Source: VMDH01 sp038108875 (lineage in GTDB: Bacteria; Pseudomonadota; Gammaproteobacteria; Magnimaribacterales; D2472). From it: DNA of 64,000 nucleotides. The notes beneath the pieces were generated by a model, which saw only the letters and a list, made by a program, of their open reading frames with translations, did not search any database and had not been told where the DNA came from. Shown piece by piece: positions 7,642 through 17,159 of the stretch (positions within the stretch are counted from its first letter, which is position 1; each line of letters starts with the position of its first letter). The DNA lies in contig JAYNII010000004.1 in assembly GCA_038108875.1 (NCBI GenBank), positions 1-64,000 on the forward strand. Reading direction: 5' to 3'. A program made the position numbers and the translations under genes.

Positions 7642-10065
7642 CTAGAATAAATAACTGTATCCTATAGAAAAGTTTAAATAGTCTTTATAAATATTTCCAT
7701 GATTTGGGTTTTCAACACTTTCCAAACGAGCAGTCACTGAGCCGTGTTCTTTAAATTGCTTAATACTAATACTTGTTATGGTTTCTTCTTGTTGTGAGCT
7801 CAAAGGTAGGGATAAATCCTCCACATATAAATTTAAGTATCTATCTCTGTAGACAGGCAAAGCCAAGTCCAATTCTCCTTTAGAAACGAATAGGGGTTTT
7901 GTGAACCCAAACTCTAAATTTATATTATTAAAGATATTAGGAAAAATTAATTCTGCTTTATAAAAAGAAGTCTCAACATTGCGCGCACTCTTGATCAAAC
8001 TGTTATTAAATTTATTGTCTGTGGCATAACTCTTGTAACCTGTAAAAGTAATAAAACTCTTAGAGAGTTGGAATGTTTTATGAATTCCGGCATAGAAGGA
8101 GTCTGTATTTTTAGAAAAATCGAATGCCCCTGAAGAACCTAAACTCATAACACTATCTTTTTCATTTAACCATCCAAGTTGAATTTCTGGCAGGAAGGAG
8201 TTTGATAGAATTATTGATAATTGACTATTTATACTTCTGTCATGAAATACTTCCTCTATGCTAATTTTAGGTTGACCAATGCTAGCTACCCAAGTTAGGT
8301 CAAAGGTTTTTAGAGACATAGATTTGCTTACGAGTAGCCCATGTTTAGTGAAATCTAGATAGGGATTTTCAAATAAGTGCCCTCCAGTATTGTATGCCTC
8401 AGTGCTATAAAATTCATTATCATTTTGACCTATCGAATAGAAAGAAGTTGATTGAAAATCTAAAATATTAATGGACTTACTTAGTTCTGAGAAATTTGAA
8501 AAATAATTTTCGTCAACATTAAAAATATCATTAAGAGGATATCTATGGATGTATTCGTAAGTTAATTTATTTTCAGAATAGGTGGTTCTTTTAGGATTAC
8601 TAAAAGCTCCCGATGGGTTAAGTTTATTATAGTTGGAGCTAGAGGTTGCTATCAAACTGCCTAAAGCAATCCTGAAGGGAGAACCGAGTTCGTCAAAAGC
8701 TATCAGGGATTTATTTTTCAGACCATTAGCAATTGAAGCGCCAATCATAGTATTTGAAGCATTTAATCCAGAAGTAAACAACGGCGCCATCTGACCAAAG
8801 ATAGTATTAGAGGTGCTAACTGATAATGAACCAACAGGATTTGTGGCTGCATTTAAATCAATGAGTCCATGCCCATATATTGAAGAATCAGAGTAGATAC
8901 CAGTATCGTTAGCAGTTTTAAATAAGCGACTAACAATTTCAGTGCTTCCGAGCTGACCTTCAAAATGTTCAAATAATACTGCAAGAGCTCCTGAAACAAA
9001 TGGAGCAGCAAATGATGTTCCGCTTATTAAAGCATAGCAACTATTATCAGAAACGCATTCAGCATCAGCATCGTAAATGCCTGTATCATTTAAAGAAGTA
9101 GGATAAGCTCCAATAACTCTCCCCCCAGGAGCTGCTATACAAAAATCAGCCGCTACACCGCATCTGCTAGAAAAATCACTTATTTCTCCATCTTCATCAA
9201 CTGATACAACAGCAATTGAGTGGCCTTGAATTTCCTCTATGAAATGAGTCATACCAGGAAAAATTTCTGGGCTTGAATAATCAACGCCTTGATCAGCATA
9301 TCCGCCTGCATTTCCTGCTGCCCATACAAAAATCGTTTTATCTGCTGAATGCGTTGAGGTTTGTGCTATGGCTTGGATTGTTTTTGGAAAAGCATTTCTT
9401 ACAGCTGTTTCCGTGTAATCAATAATGTTTCCAGAGTAACCGTAACTGTTATTTACAATATCTATTTTTCGAGAAGTGAAAACCTTGAAAAGGTTTTCGA
9501 AGAAATTATCAACTCCTGAAAAATCTGGTTGGTTATCTCCGCCACTTCCATCACCTATGTCTATCGGATCATAGGTATCATCCGGCTCTGCTAGCTGAAT
9601 TGCTACAAAAAAAATGTCAGCATCGAATGCGACACCATGCATGGGAGTTTGATTGTTTTTAGAGAGCGAACCCGCAGCCACAGAAGCAACCATAGTCCCA
9701 TGCCTTTTTTGTCTAGTATTAGGAGTGTAATTGCTGTATGAAAGATAACTTCCAGGAAGAATCCTATTTTTATCAATTTCTGCATGATCAACATCCAACC
9801 CTGAGTCTGTAATCCCAATAGTTATATTTTTTCCTGTTGATCCTCTAGCATAAGCAGAAGAAGCTTTTGCTAAAGCAAGCCCCCATTGTTGTTGATATTC
9901 GTAATTACTTTCGTATTGAGCTTTTAATTGATCATAAGTTGGTCCTGGATCAGGAGTAGGGGAAGGAGAAGGAGAAGGAGTAATAGCTTGGCTTGACCCA
10001 CCACCACCGGCGCATGATGTTAAAAAAAGGATTATCAGCAAGAGTTGTGTATACTTTGTAGTCAT
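7642..10065 (-). CDS. Subtilisin-family (S8) serine protease with lipobox and beta-barrel-like C-terminus
   Basis: The 807-residue product starts with a lipoprotein signal ending LTSC (Cys18), then a Gly/Ser run and a Pro-Ser repeat linker (residues 30-42). The S8 protease domain follows: catalytic Asp87 in TDSGLDVDH, His122 in RHGTMVAS, and Ser351 in SGTSFAAPFVSGA. From about residue 420 the sequence becomes rich in alternating polar and hydrophobic strands and ends in phenylalanine (SIGYSYLF), as outer-membrane barrels do. This is the plan of an autotransporter protease such as NalP, which is also a lipoprotein. The product is probably exported to the cell surface. The barrel is inferred from strand pattern and end residue, not from a recognised motif. 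Confidence 0.85.
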   Translation of the reverse strand: MTTKYTQLLLIILFLTSCAGGGGSSQAITPSPSPSPTPDPGPTYDQLKAQYESNYEYQQQWGLALAKASSAYARGSTGKNITIGITDSGLDVDHAEIDKNRILPGSYLSYSNYTPNTRQKRHGTMVASVAAGSLSKNNQTPMHGVAFDADIFFVAIQLAEPDDTYDPIDIGDGSGGDNQPDFSGVDNFFENLFKVFTSRKIDIVNNSYGYSGNIIDYTETAVRNAFPKTIQAIAQTSTHSADKTIFVWAAGNAGGYADQGVDYSSPEIFPGMTHFIEEIQGHSIAVVSVDEDGEISDFSSRCGVAADFCIAAPGGRVIGAYPTSLNDTGIYDADAECVSDNSCYALISGTSFAAPFVSGALAVLFEHFEGQLGSTEIVSRLFKTANDTGIYSDSSIYGHGLIDLNAATNPVGSLSVSTSNTIFGQMAPLFTSGLNASNTMIGASIANGLKNKSLIAFDELGSPFRIALGSLIATSSSNYNKLNPSGAFSNPKRTTYSENKLTYEYIHRYPLNDIFNVDENYFSNFSELSKSINILDFQSTSFYSIGQNDNEFYSTEAYNTGGHLFENPYLDFTKHGLLVSKSMSLKTFDLTWVASIGQPKISIEEVFHDRSINSQLSIILSNSFLPEIQLGWLNEKDSVMSLGSSGAFDFSKNTDSFYAGIHKTFQLSKSFITFTGYKSYATDNKFNNSLIKSARNVETSFYKAELIFPNIFNNINLEFGFTKPLFVSKGELDLALPVYRDRYLNLYVEDLSLPLSSQQEETITSISIKQFKEHGSVTARLESVENPNHGNIYKDYLNFSIGYSYLF

Positions 10066-10113
10066 GTTCTTAATAAATTACGTGAGAAAAAATTAAACTC
10101 TAGTTTACTTAAA

Positions 10114-11793
10114 ATGAATCAAAAATATATAGAAACCTTTAATGCTCTGACCGCTTCGGATCAGATTTTTGCATTCAGAGAGCCTAATTTAGAGAAAGGT
10201 GAAATTTATCAAGAATTTACAAATATTCCCAATACCATGAAAGAATATTTCGAAATTGGTCTATTGCATCCTGAAATAGATTGGTTGATATTTGAGAAAG
10301 AAAGATATACCTATAAAGAAATATATCTTTACGCAGCACGAGTTGCAAATCAATTGCTTGCCGACGGCATTAATAAAGGCGACAGAGTTGCTATATGTAT
10401 GCCCAATAACCCAGAATATATTATTCTCTTTATAGCGATCACTTCTATTGGCGCTGTTTGTGTCCCTTTAAATTCTTGGTGGGTTGGATCTGAAATTGAA
10501 TATGCCTTAAAGGATTGTGGTGCAAAAATAATTTTTGGAGATTCTAAACGTTTAAAAAGCATTGAGTCGTTTGATGTATTAAAAATTTCAGTAAGGGGCA
10601 AAACTACAGGAACTCATGCCTATGAAGAATGGTTGCAAACCAAACTTATTAATATGCCTGAAACTCCAATTTATAAAGATGATTACACCACAATTTTTTA
10701 TACTTCTGGGTCAACAGGTTTTCCAAAGGGAGTCCTGTCATCGCATAAAAATATTCTTTCCGGTCTTTTTAGTTGGGCGCTCTATTCAACCCTTCGAAAT
10801 GCAGTTTATGGAGATGGTTTAACCGAAGCTCGGGAGGGAGTAAAGCCATCCATTTTACATTGTGTTCCCCTGTTTCATGTTACCGGCAGTCATGCTGGTT
10901 TTTTAATGTCAGTAATGTCGGGCAGAAAAATGGTAATGGTTTCAAAATGGGATACTCTTGAGGCAATGCGACTTATACAAGATGAAAAGGTAACTAATAT
11001 TACTGGCGTGCCTACTATGACTTGGGAAATATTAACTCATCCAGCAAGAAAAGAATTTGATTTAAGTTCTTTACAAGATCTTGGAGGAGGAGGGGCTCAT
11101 CGACCACCCGAGCATGTTAAAAAACTTGCAGAAGAATTTAATAATGCTAAACCTTCTATCGGTTATGGATTAACGGAAACAAACGCAATTGGAACACTTA
11201 ATGGTGGCGATGACTACCTCACAAGACCTGCGAGTTGTGGCAGGGTTGTGCCTCCAGTGACACAGTTAGCAATCATTGATCAGAAATGGAAATTTTTAAA
11301 TACGGAGGGTCAAATAGGAGAAATAGTAATTAAATCTCCAGCTAACATGGTGGGTTATTGGAATAAACCTGAAGCTACCGCAGAAGTTATGAAGGATGGA
11401 TGGTTTAGAACTGGTGACTTGGGTTATATAGAGGATGGGTTTCTTTTTATCATTGATCGGGTCAAAGATTTAGTAATTCGAGGGGGCGAAAATATCTCTT
11501 GTATTGAAGTTGAATCTGTAATTTCAGAGCATCCGGCTGTTTTTGAAGTCGCAGTTTTTGGAATTCCTGATGATAGACTGGGAGAAGTTTTATGTGCAGC
11601 CGTTTCTTTGAAAACCAATAACTCACTTTTAGTTGATGAATTAAAAGTTTTTTTAGAAGCTAAGTTAGCAGCATTCAAAATACCACTCCATATAATGATG
11701 CAAAGTGAACCCTTGCCTAAAGTTGCTTCAGGTAAATTTGATAAACCCTTTTTAAGAAACAAATTTGCAACAATTTTGAAACAACAAACTTAA
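10114..11793 (+). CDS. Acyl-CoA synthetase (AMP-dependent)
   Basis: The product has 559 residues from the ATG at 10114. A frame extending to 10045 would enter the divergent protease gene and adds a non-family peptide. ANL-family motifs are clear: FYTSGSTGFPKGV, GYGLTETN, GDLGY, RVKDLVIRGGENISCIEVE and the catalytic lysine segment LPKVASGKFDK. It makes acyl-CoA from a free acid, ATP and CoA. It is close in style to the ligase at 17937 (both have the LVLADSKRL/IIFGDSKRL motif and CVPLFHV/TSPLFHV), suggesting paralogues. It stands alone and is divergent from the protease. Confidence 0.88.
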   Translation: MNQKYIETFNALTASDQIFAFREPNLEKGEIYQEFTNIPNTMKEYFEIGLLHPEIDWLIFEKERYTYKEIYLYAARVANQLLADGINKGDRVAICMPNNPEYIILFIAITSIGAVCVPLNSWWVGSEIEYALKDCGAKIIFGDSKRLKSIESFDVLKISVRGKTTGTHAYEEWLQTKLINMPETPIYKDDYTTIFYTSGSTGFPKGVLSSHKNILSGLFSWALYSTLRNAVYGDGLTEAREGVKPSILHCVPLFHVTGSHAGFLMSVMSGRKMVMVSKWDTLEAMRLIQDEKVTNITGVPTMTWEILTHPARKEFDLSSLQDLGGGGAHRPPEHVKKLAEEFNNAKPSIGYGLTETNAIGTLNGGDDYLTRPASCGRVVPPVTQLAIIDQKWKFLNTEGQIGEIVIKSPANMVGYWNKPEATAEVMKDGWFRTGDLGYIEDGFLFIIDRVKDLVIRGGENISCIEVESVISEHPAVFEVAVFGIPDDRLGEVLCAAVSLKTNNSLLVDELKVFLEAKLAAFKIPLHIMMQSEPLPKVASGKFDKPFLRNKFATILKQQT

Positions 11794-11837
11794 ATGTCTT
11801 ATGTTGAATTAGAATTCTCACTAAAATCTCCTAATTT

Positions 11838-12521
11838 ATGCATATTTTAATAATCGAAGACGAACCAGATATCAGAAAAACTATTGAATATAACTTCCAT
11901 AAAGAGGGTTTTAAGGTTTCTGCAGCAGGATCTCTTGAGAACGGAAGTAAAATTTTACTAAAAGGATCTATTGATCTAATCATATTAGATTTAATGCTGC
12001 CGGACGGCTCTGGACTAGATTTTTGCAGAACAATAAAATCAAATCAAGAATTTGCAAAGATACCTATTGTTATTCTTACTGCCAAAAATGAGGAAGTAGA
12101 TAGGATTGTTGGTTTTGAATTGGGGGCAGATGATTATGTAACAAAACCGTTTAGCATTAGGGAATTATTATTGAGAGTAAAAGCTATTCTTAAAAGAGCA
12201 CCAAAAGAAATAGATGAAAAATTGAGCAAATTTTTTGCAGGCGATTTAAAAGTTGATTTTGATGCCCACATTGTCCATGTTGAAAACATAGAGATTAATT
12301 TAACTGCACTAGAATTTAGATTGCTCAAGCAATTTGTGGAGACGAAAGGTCGTGTCCAATCAAGGGATAAATTACTTCAGGATGTATGGGGATACTCCTC
12401 AGAAATAACCACAAGAACAGTCGATACCCACATTAAAAGGTTAAGAGAGAAGCTTGGAAAGGCTGGAGATTATATTCAAACAATACGAGGGGTTGGATAT
12501 AAATTTAATTCCAGTTCATAG
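11838..12521 (+). CDS. phoB: Phosphate regulon response regulator PhoB
   Basis: This 227-residue OmpR/PhoB-type response regulator has an N-terminal receiver domain with the acidic pair EDE, phosphoacceptor Asp51 in LDLMLPDGSG, and the KPF switch lysine. A C-terminal winged helix follows, with ALEFRLL and RTVDTHIKRLREKLG. It is followed 8 bases later by a PhoR-like kinase. The pairing and PAS content of the kinase favour the Pho system, which is further supported by polyphosphate genes directly downstream. No Pho box was recognised upstream, so another OmpR-type role cannot be excluded. Confidence 0.85.
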   Translation: MHILIIEDEPDIRKTIEYNFHKEGFKVSAAGSLENGSKILLKGSIDLIILDLMLPDGSGLDFCRTIKSNQEFAKIPIVILTAKNEEVDRIVGFELGADDYVTKPFSIRELLLRVKAILKRAPKEIDEKLSKFFAGDLKVDFDAHIVHVENIEINLTALEFRLLKQFVETKGRVQSRDKLLQDVWGYSSEITTRTVDTHIKRLREKLGKAGDYIQTIRGVGYKFNSSS

Positions 12522-12529
12522 GACCTAAG

Positions 12530-14293
12530 ATGAAAATAAGAACAAGAATATTCTTAATTGTTCTTTCAGCACTAACAGTGGGTCTGATTTTCTCCTTTAT
12601 TGTTGCTGAGCGAGATTTGAGTGAAGAAATTGAAACCCAAATACTCAATGAGCTAGAAAAACAAGGTAGGCTAATACTTGTAGAGTTAAATTCAGAATCT
12701 ATAAATCAAAGCTCCTCTCTGCTAAAAGAAAAGGTTGATGCTTTTGCAAGTGCAACTAAATCTCGAATTACCTTTGTGGATGTAAATGGTTTAGTAATTG
12801 CAGATTCAGAAGTAGCTAATCAAGACTTGATATCACTGGATAATCACAAGGATAGACCTGAAATCCTTGCAGCTCTGAATTCAGGATTAGGTTGGAGCAA
12901 AAGATATAGCTCAACTTTAAAACAGCAAATGATATATCTTGCAATTAAACCACAACAGGACAATCTCCAAGACGGTTTTGTTATCAGAATGTCAGTGCCT
13001 TTAAACTATTTTGACACTTACTACGATGCTCTAAATAACTCAATCATTTTAGTTGTTGTGGTATCACTAATTGTTGCTATCTTGGCAAGTATTTTGGCAG
13101 GAAATTACACTAGAGAAAGCTTAGAAGAGCTACATAGGATCATTAAATCATTTACCAAAAGGAATTATGGGAAAAAAGATATCAACAAGCTTCCCATTAG
13201 CAGAAAAGATGAAATTGGTTCTATGGCCAGAACGGTCTCAACTATTTCAACCAGCTTAAAAAAACAAATATCTCTTATTGCTCGGCAAAGAGATCAATTC
13301 GGTAATTTGCTCGATGATATTGGCCAAGGAGTTATCGTCTTTAATTCAAAAGGTCGTGTTTCTTATGCCAATGATGAATCTCATAATATTCTAAAAATTG
13401 ATAATTTAATTGGCATGCGTATAAATAACATAGATAGTAAACCGATTCAGTTGTTGTTTGATCAGTCAAATAAAAAGGGTAAATATGCCATGGAGTTTGA
13501 AATTGAATCAGGCAATGATACGAAATGGATATTGGCACAAATGAACAGATCAAAACTGAGTGGAGAAAATATCCTTATTCTGCATGACTCAACCCAATTA
13601 AGACATTTAGATTCTATGAGGAGAGATTTTATCTCAAACCTTTCTCATGAGCTTCGGACGCCAGTTAGTGTGATCAAGGCAAATTCAGAAACTTTATTGT
13701 TGGGTGTCGATTCCAAGAAGGATATAAAAACTTTTAGCTCAGCTATTCTTCACAATGCTGATAGGTTGGCTGAAATGGTGAATGGATTAATTGATTTATC
13801 AAGGATTGAATATGGTGAACTCAAGTTTCACTATGAAAATCTAAATATCCATAAAGAAATTAACATTCTTCTTGAAAGATTTAAGCCAGTTTTAAGCAAA
13901 AGAGGTATGCATGTGAGCCTTGAATGCGACACTGATTTAAATGCCTATGCTGATAAAAGTGCATTAGAAAGGATATTGAATAATCTTCTTGATAATGCAA
14001 TTAAATACAGCCCAAAAAACTCTAATATTACAATTGTGGGCAGTGAACTTAAGAAACAAATAAAAATCAGTTTATCTGACGAAGGCTCTGGAATCTCCCC
14101 AGCAGATCAAAAGTTAGTATTTAGTAGATTTTATCGAACAGCCAAGGCAAGGGCTACTAGCAAGAACGGCAGCGGGTTGGGGCTTGCAATTACAAAACAC
14201 TTGGTAAATCAACTTCATGGGGAAGTTGGAGTTATGCAAAATAAAGATAAAGGTTCTACGTTTTGGTTTACTCTTCCCAAGAAAAAAGATTAA
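12530..14293 (+). CDS. phoR: PhoR-like sensor histidine kinase
   Basis: A 587-residue membrane sensor kinase. There is an N-terminal membrane helix, an extracytoplasmic sensor of about 130 residues, a second helix near residues 165-190, a HAMP-like linker, and a PAS-like segment with LLDDIGQGVIVF. The phosphoacceptor His373 lies in SNLSHELRTPVSV. The ATPase domain has NLLDNAIKYSP, DEGSGISP and the G2 box NGSGLGLAI. It phosphorylates the upstream response regulator. Many PhoR proteins lack a large periplasmic domain; here one is present, so direct signal sensing is plausible. Confidence 0.84.
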   Translation: MKIRTRIFLIVLSALTVGLIFSFIVAERDLSEEIETQILNELEKQGRLILVELNSESINQSSSLLKEKVDAFASATKSRITFVDVNGLVIADSEVANQDLISLDNHKDRPEILAALNSGLGWSKRYSSTLKQQMIYLAIKPQQDNLQDGFVIRMSVPLNYFDTYYDALNNSIILVVVVSLIVAILASILAGNYTRESLEELHRIIKSFTKRNYGKKDINKLPISRKDEIGSMARTVSTISTSLKKQISLIARQRDQFGNLLDDIGQGVIVFNSKGRVSYANDESHNILKIDNLIGMRINNIDSKPIQLLFDQSNKKGKYAMEFEIESGNDTKWILAQMNRSKLSGENILILHDSTQLRHLDSMRRDFISNLSHELRTPVSVIKANSETLLLGVDSKKDIKTFSSAILHNADRLAEMVNGLIDLSRIEYGELKFHYENLNIHKEINILLERFKPVLSKRGMHVSLECDTDLNAYADKSALERILNNLLDNAIKYSPKNSNITIVGSELKKQIKISLSDEGSGISPADQKLVFSRFYRTAKARATSKNGSGLGLAITKHLVNQLHGEVGVMQNKDKGSTFWFTLPKKKD

Positions 14294-14294
14294 C

Positions 14295-15152
14295 TCAGCT
14301 TATAATTTTAATTTTTTTAGAATACATCTCATGAAACATTTTCACAGCTATAGAGTCTGAAACTCCCCACTTTGTAGCTTGAATTTTCTTGCATTCGCTC
14401 TGAGTCAAGATAAATTTAAATATTTGCATAGCATGATCAATGACATCTGCTCTATCGTTAGAAAAACCGTATAAAGCAATTTTCTGATTAAAATCTAACT
14501 TTTCTAACTCTGAAACGGCTAAATTAAATTGTTTTGCACTCATGACTTGAACCTTATGGGCATCAATGAAGGATCTTATATTTCCTCCGATCCCAATTAT
14601 CTTTTTCGGAGTGGGTAATTTTTTTATAAACTTCTTTAACCGATTCCATTCGTTTTTATTGTCTGCATTAAGCATATTTCTTACAGCCCCTAAATTGAAT
14701 GAAGATATTAGAACTTTACCATTGTTCTTCATAAATAACTCTGTACTTCCGCCGCCCAAATCTACGAACAAGTTAGAAGAATTTTTTTCTGATTTTGGAT
14801 GAAATCTCATTAACTTTGCTTCTTCCAATCCCGAGATTATTCTTATTGGATGTTCAATGGAATGTTCAATAAACCTTCTTGCTTCCTCGGCATTTGATGT
14901 ATCTCTGAATGCACAGGTTGCAATTATTTCATATTCCATAACGTTTTCTTTTTCAAAAATTTGCAGATACTCGTCTAGAATTGATAACAATTGATTAAGT
15001 TTTTTATCAGGAATTTTTCCCTCTATGAACACTTCATGGCCAAGTCTTATTGGAGATCTTAAGGATTTAACAAATTTAATCAGAGTAGCTGAGGTATCAA
15101 AGATTTTAGCTTTAACGGCATTAGTTCCAATATCTATTGACGCAATTCTCAT
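14295..15152 (-). CDS. Ppx/GppA phosphatase family protein (short form)
   Basis: The 285-residue product is a member of the actin-like ATPase superfamily that hydrolyses inorganic polyphosphate or pppGpp. The first phosphate-binding loop appears as ASIDIGTNAVKAKIFD, the second as FVDLGGGSTEL (around residue 130), and a third as GIGGN. It lacks the C-terminal HD-type domain of full-length (about 500-residue) exopolyphosphatases, so it is a minimal two-lobe form. It lies 3 bases downstream of the PPK2 gene on the same strand. Synthesis and breakdown of polyphosphate therefore appear coupled, converging on phoBR. Confidence 0.85.
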   Translation of the reverse strand: MRIASIDIGTNAVKAKIFDTSATLIKFVKSLRSPIRLGHEVFIEGKIPDKKLNQLLSILDEYLQIFEKENVMEYEIIATCAFRDTSNAEEARRFIEHSIEHPIRIISGLEEAKLMRFHPKSEKNSSNLFVDLGGGSTELFMKNNGKVLISSFNLGAVRNMLNADNKNEWNRLKKFIKKLPTPKKIIGIGGNIRSFIDAHKVQVMSAKQFNLAVSELEKLDFNQKIALYGFSNDRADVIDHAMQIFKFILTQSECKKIQATKWGVSDSIAVKMFHEMYSKKIKIIS

Positions 15153-15155
15153 GCT

Positions 15156-15992
15156 TTAGGTGTCATCAGAATATTTAGAAAGAATTTTAAATTGCTCATA
15201 GTTTAAATTGTCAAAGTTAACTCCATCAACCGTAACGTTATAATGGGATAATTTTCTTGACCAAGCTAGAGGTTTGTGGAGTTTCTTATTCTCATAATTT
15301 TGATTGGAAATGAAATATCTTAAGGCTGTGATTCTTGCAATCATTTTATTGTTAGAATTTATAACTACCCATGGCGATTGCTCCACAGAAGTCTTTTCAA
15401 ACATTTGTATTTTGAAAAGGGTAAAGGCATCCCATTTATCGACAATACGTTCATCGTTTTCTGAAAGTTTCCAATATTTAAGCTCTGAAGATTTACGGGC
15501 TTGCATACGTTTCTTTTGTTGTTCTTGACTAAGCGAAAAATAAAATTTAATGATTTCATATCCTTGATTTTTTAAATTTAATTCCCAAGGAACAACTCTT
15601 TCCATAAAGGATAGATATTGATTCTTCGAACAATAACCCATAACTGGTTCAGTTAAAGCTCTCGTGTACCAGGATCTATCAAAGAAACAAATTTCTCCAC
15701 TTTTAGGCAAAGGTTTTGTCCAGCGCTGAAACCAATGGGAGGATTCCCATTTTGTCGGGATGCCTAAGGATACATATTTAAATCGGTCTGGTCTTAGATG
15801 TTCTGAGAAGAACTTTATCGTTGAGCTTTTGCCAGCAGTATCACGACCCTCAAAAACGATGCATACTTTTCTTTTATTCTTGATGACATCTTCTTGAAAT
15901 TTTAACATTTCAATTTGTAGCCTACGCTTTTCTATAGAGTAAGTGTTTGTATCAAGAGCTGTATATTCACCAAGGTTGAATTGAGTAATCAT
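15156..15992 (-). CDS. ppk2: Polyphosphate kinase 2 (PPK2) family protein
   Basis: The 278-residue single-domain PPK2 transfers phosphate between polyphosphate and nucleotides. The Walker A loop is FEGRDTAGKSS (47-57), the Walker B-like motif is FFDRSWYTR (103-111), and the lid helix region after LSQEQQKKRMQAR is present. Two positions of the loop differ from the common GRDAAGKGG. The length fits class I/III enzymes. It is adjacent to the ppx-like gene and convergent with phoR. The direction of reaction (GTP/ATP synthesis or polyphosphate making) cannot be told from this sequence. Confidence 0.88.
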   Translation of the reverse strand: MITQFNLGEYTALDTNTYSIEKRRLQIEMLKFQEDVIKNKRKVCIVFEGRDTAGKSSTIKFFSEHLRPDRFKYVSLGIPTKWESSHWFQRWTKPLPKSGEICFFDRSWYTRALTEPVMGYCSKNQYLSFMERVVPWELNLKNQGYEIIKFYFSLSQEQQKKRMQARKSSELKYWKLSENDERIVDKWDAFTLFKIQMFEKTSVEQSPWVVINSNNKMIARITALRYFISNQNYENKKLHKPLAWSRKLSHYNVTVDGVNFDNLNYEQFKILSKYSDDT

Positions 15993-16056
15993 GCGTTGTG
16001 CTAGTGCTAATTAATTTTAATGCTAAAGTGGTCACTTATTTTAATGATTTTTTGTT

Positions 16057-16527
16057 ATGTCTGATACAGATTTAAAAATTCAACAACTATTTGATATCCA
16101 TTTAATTACACAGGTAAAGCATATATATCTCAATGCATGCGACCAAAAAGATCCTGAAACAATGAAAAGTGTTTTCACTAATCCATGCATGATAGATTAT
16201 GGACCAGTAGGGAGCTTTCATAATCCCAACGACTTGGCTGAAGTTTTTCGATCGATCGGCTGTCACGATTATATGAAGGAATCTCATCATGCTCACAATC
16301 CTATAATTGAAGTTATTGATGATCAATTTGCAAAAGGTTCTTGGGGTTTAACTTATAACCTTATTAACACTCAAGACAAAACTCATACTGTTTTGCAGGG
16401 AATCTATGAAGATGAATATAAAAAAATAGATGATCAATGGAAAATATCTAAGACTGTTTTTAGACCTTCATCTCAAATACAGTTTGATATATCTAAAGAA
16501 ATTTTAAGAGTTCTATTAGTTGGCTAA
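16057..16527 (+). CDS. SnoaL-like / NTF2-fold protein
   Basis: A 156-residue protein with the cone-shaped NTF2 fold pattern: an N-terminal helix (LFDIHLITQVKHIYLNACDQKDPETM), a short FTNPCMIDYG strand region with a DYGP turn, and later antiparallel strands (GSWGLTYNL, THTVLQGIYEDEY, WKISKTVFRPSS). SnoaL-like proteins can be cyclases, isomerases or hydratases acting on polyketides, steroids or terpenoids. It stands between the PPK2 gene and a convergent TetR gene (3-base gap). Its strand and position next to a steroid-like operon make an isomerase/hydratase role plausible but unproven. Confidence 0.7.
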   Translation: MSDTDLKIQQLFDIHLITQVKHIYLNACDQKDPETMKSVFTNPCMIDYGPVGSFHNPNDLAEVFRSIGCHDYMKESHHAHNPIIEVIDDQFAKGSWGLTYNLINTQDKTHTVLQGIYEDEYKKIDDQWKISKTVFRPSSQIQFDISKEILRVLLVG

Positions 16528-16530
16528 CAT

Positions 16531-17124
16531 CTATTTAGTAGTGCAGCTTAACAAGTAAGCGTATGCTGCTCTCAGCGCTTCTTTTTTTCCGATCTCATTT
16601 AAAAGATTATTCTGGCGATAATTTAAAGACATTACCGCAAGCAATAATTGACTGGTGACAAGAAAAACACCTTGTTTGTCAAACATGTTCGGGAGGGTGG
16701 TTTTACTCTCAAATTTATTTAAATTCGTATTAGCAAATTCTTTAAATACTTCTTTATCAACAGCATAAAGAAAGCTGTTACCTAAGAGCAATTTGGTAGC
16801 TCCAAGATTAAGTTGAAAGAAATTAAAACATTCATTAACTAATGTTTTGCATAATTCGTTCAATGTATTTTGTTCTAAGCTAAATGGACTTTCTTTAATG
16901 TGACGAGTCAATTCTGCAAAGTATTTGCTTGCCAAAGCAGATTTTATCTCCTCAGGAGTTTGAAAAAATTTATAAGTTGAAGTTCTTTTCAGACCTGCCT
17001 CTTGAGACAATAAGGCTATAGTTATATCTGAAACCTCAGCTCCTTCTAATAGAAGTTGATTAGCGGTTGTTAGTAATGCATCTATGCGTTTGATGCTTCT
17101 GGCTTGTTTAGCATTTTCGTACAT
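16531..17124 (-). CDS. TetR/AcrR-family transcriptional regulator
   Basis: A 197-residue protein. The N-terminal region RSIKRIDALLTTANQLLLEGAEVSDITIALLSQEAGLKRTSTYKFFQTPEEI has the TetR helix-turn-helix arrangement, here including ALLSQEAGLKRTSTYKFF. The C-terminal part is all-helical and likely binds a small molecule, as TetR ligand domains do. It lies downstream of an SDR gene on the same strand (35 bases) and probably controls this gene and the divergent acyl-CoA synthetase operon, perhaps with an acyl-CoA as inducer. The 30-base divergent gap at 17907-17936 is the likely operator site, though no clean palindrome was found. Confidence 0.82.
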   Translation of the reverse strand: MYENAKQARSIKRIDALLTTANQLLLEGAEVSDITIALLSQEAGLKRTSTYKFFQTPEEIKSALASKYFAELTRHIKESPFSLEQNTLNELCKTLVNECFNFFQLNLGATKLLLGNSFLYAVDKEVFKEFANTNLNKFESKTTLPNMFDKQGVFLVTSQLLLAVMSLNYRQNNLLNEIGKKEALRAAYAYLLSCTTK

Positions 17125-17159
17125 GCCTAAATTATAGACAAATGTTTAATCTTTTGAAA

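Noticed and set aside
11424..11762. A 112-residue minus-strand frame across the acyl-CoA synthetase gene
   Set aside because: It lies wholly inside a conserved enzyme gene in antisense, has no ribosome site and no recognisable fold. It is a shadow of codon bias.
11794..11837. A Pho box before phoB
   Set aside because: The 44-base gap has no CTGTCAT-type repeats that I could align with confidence.
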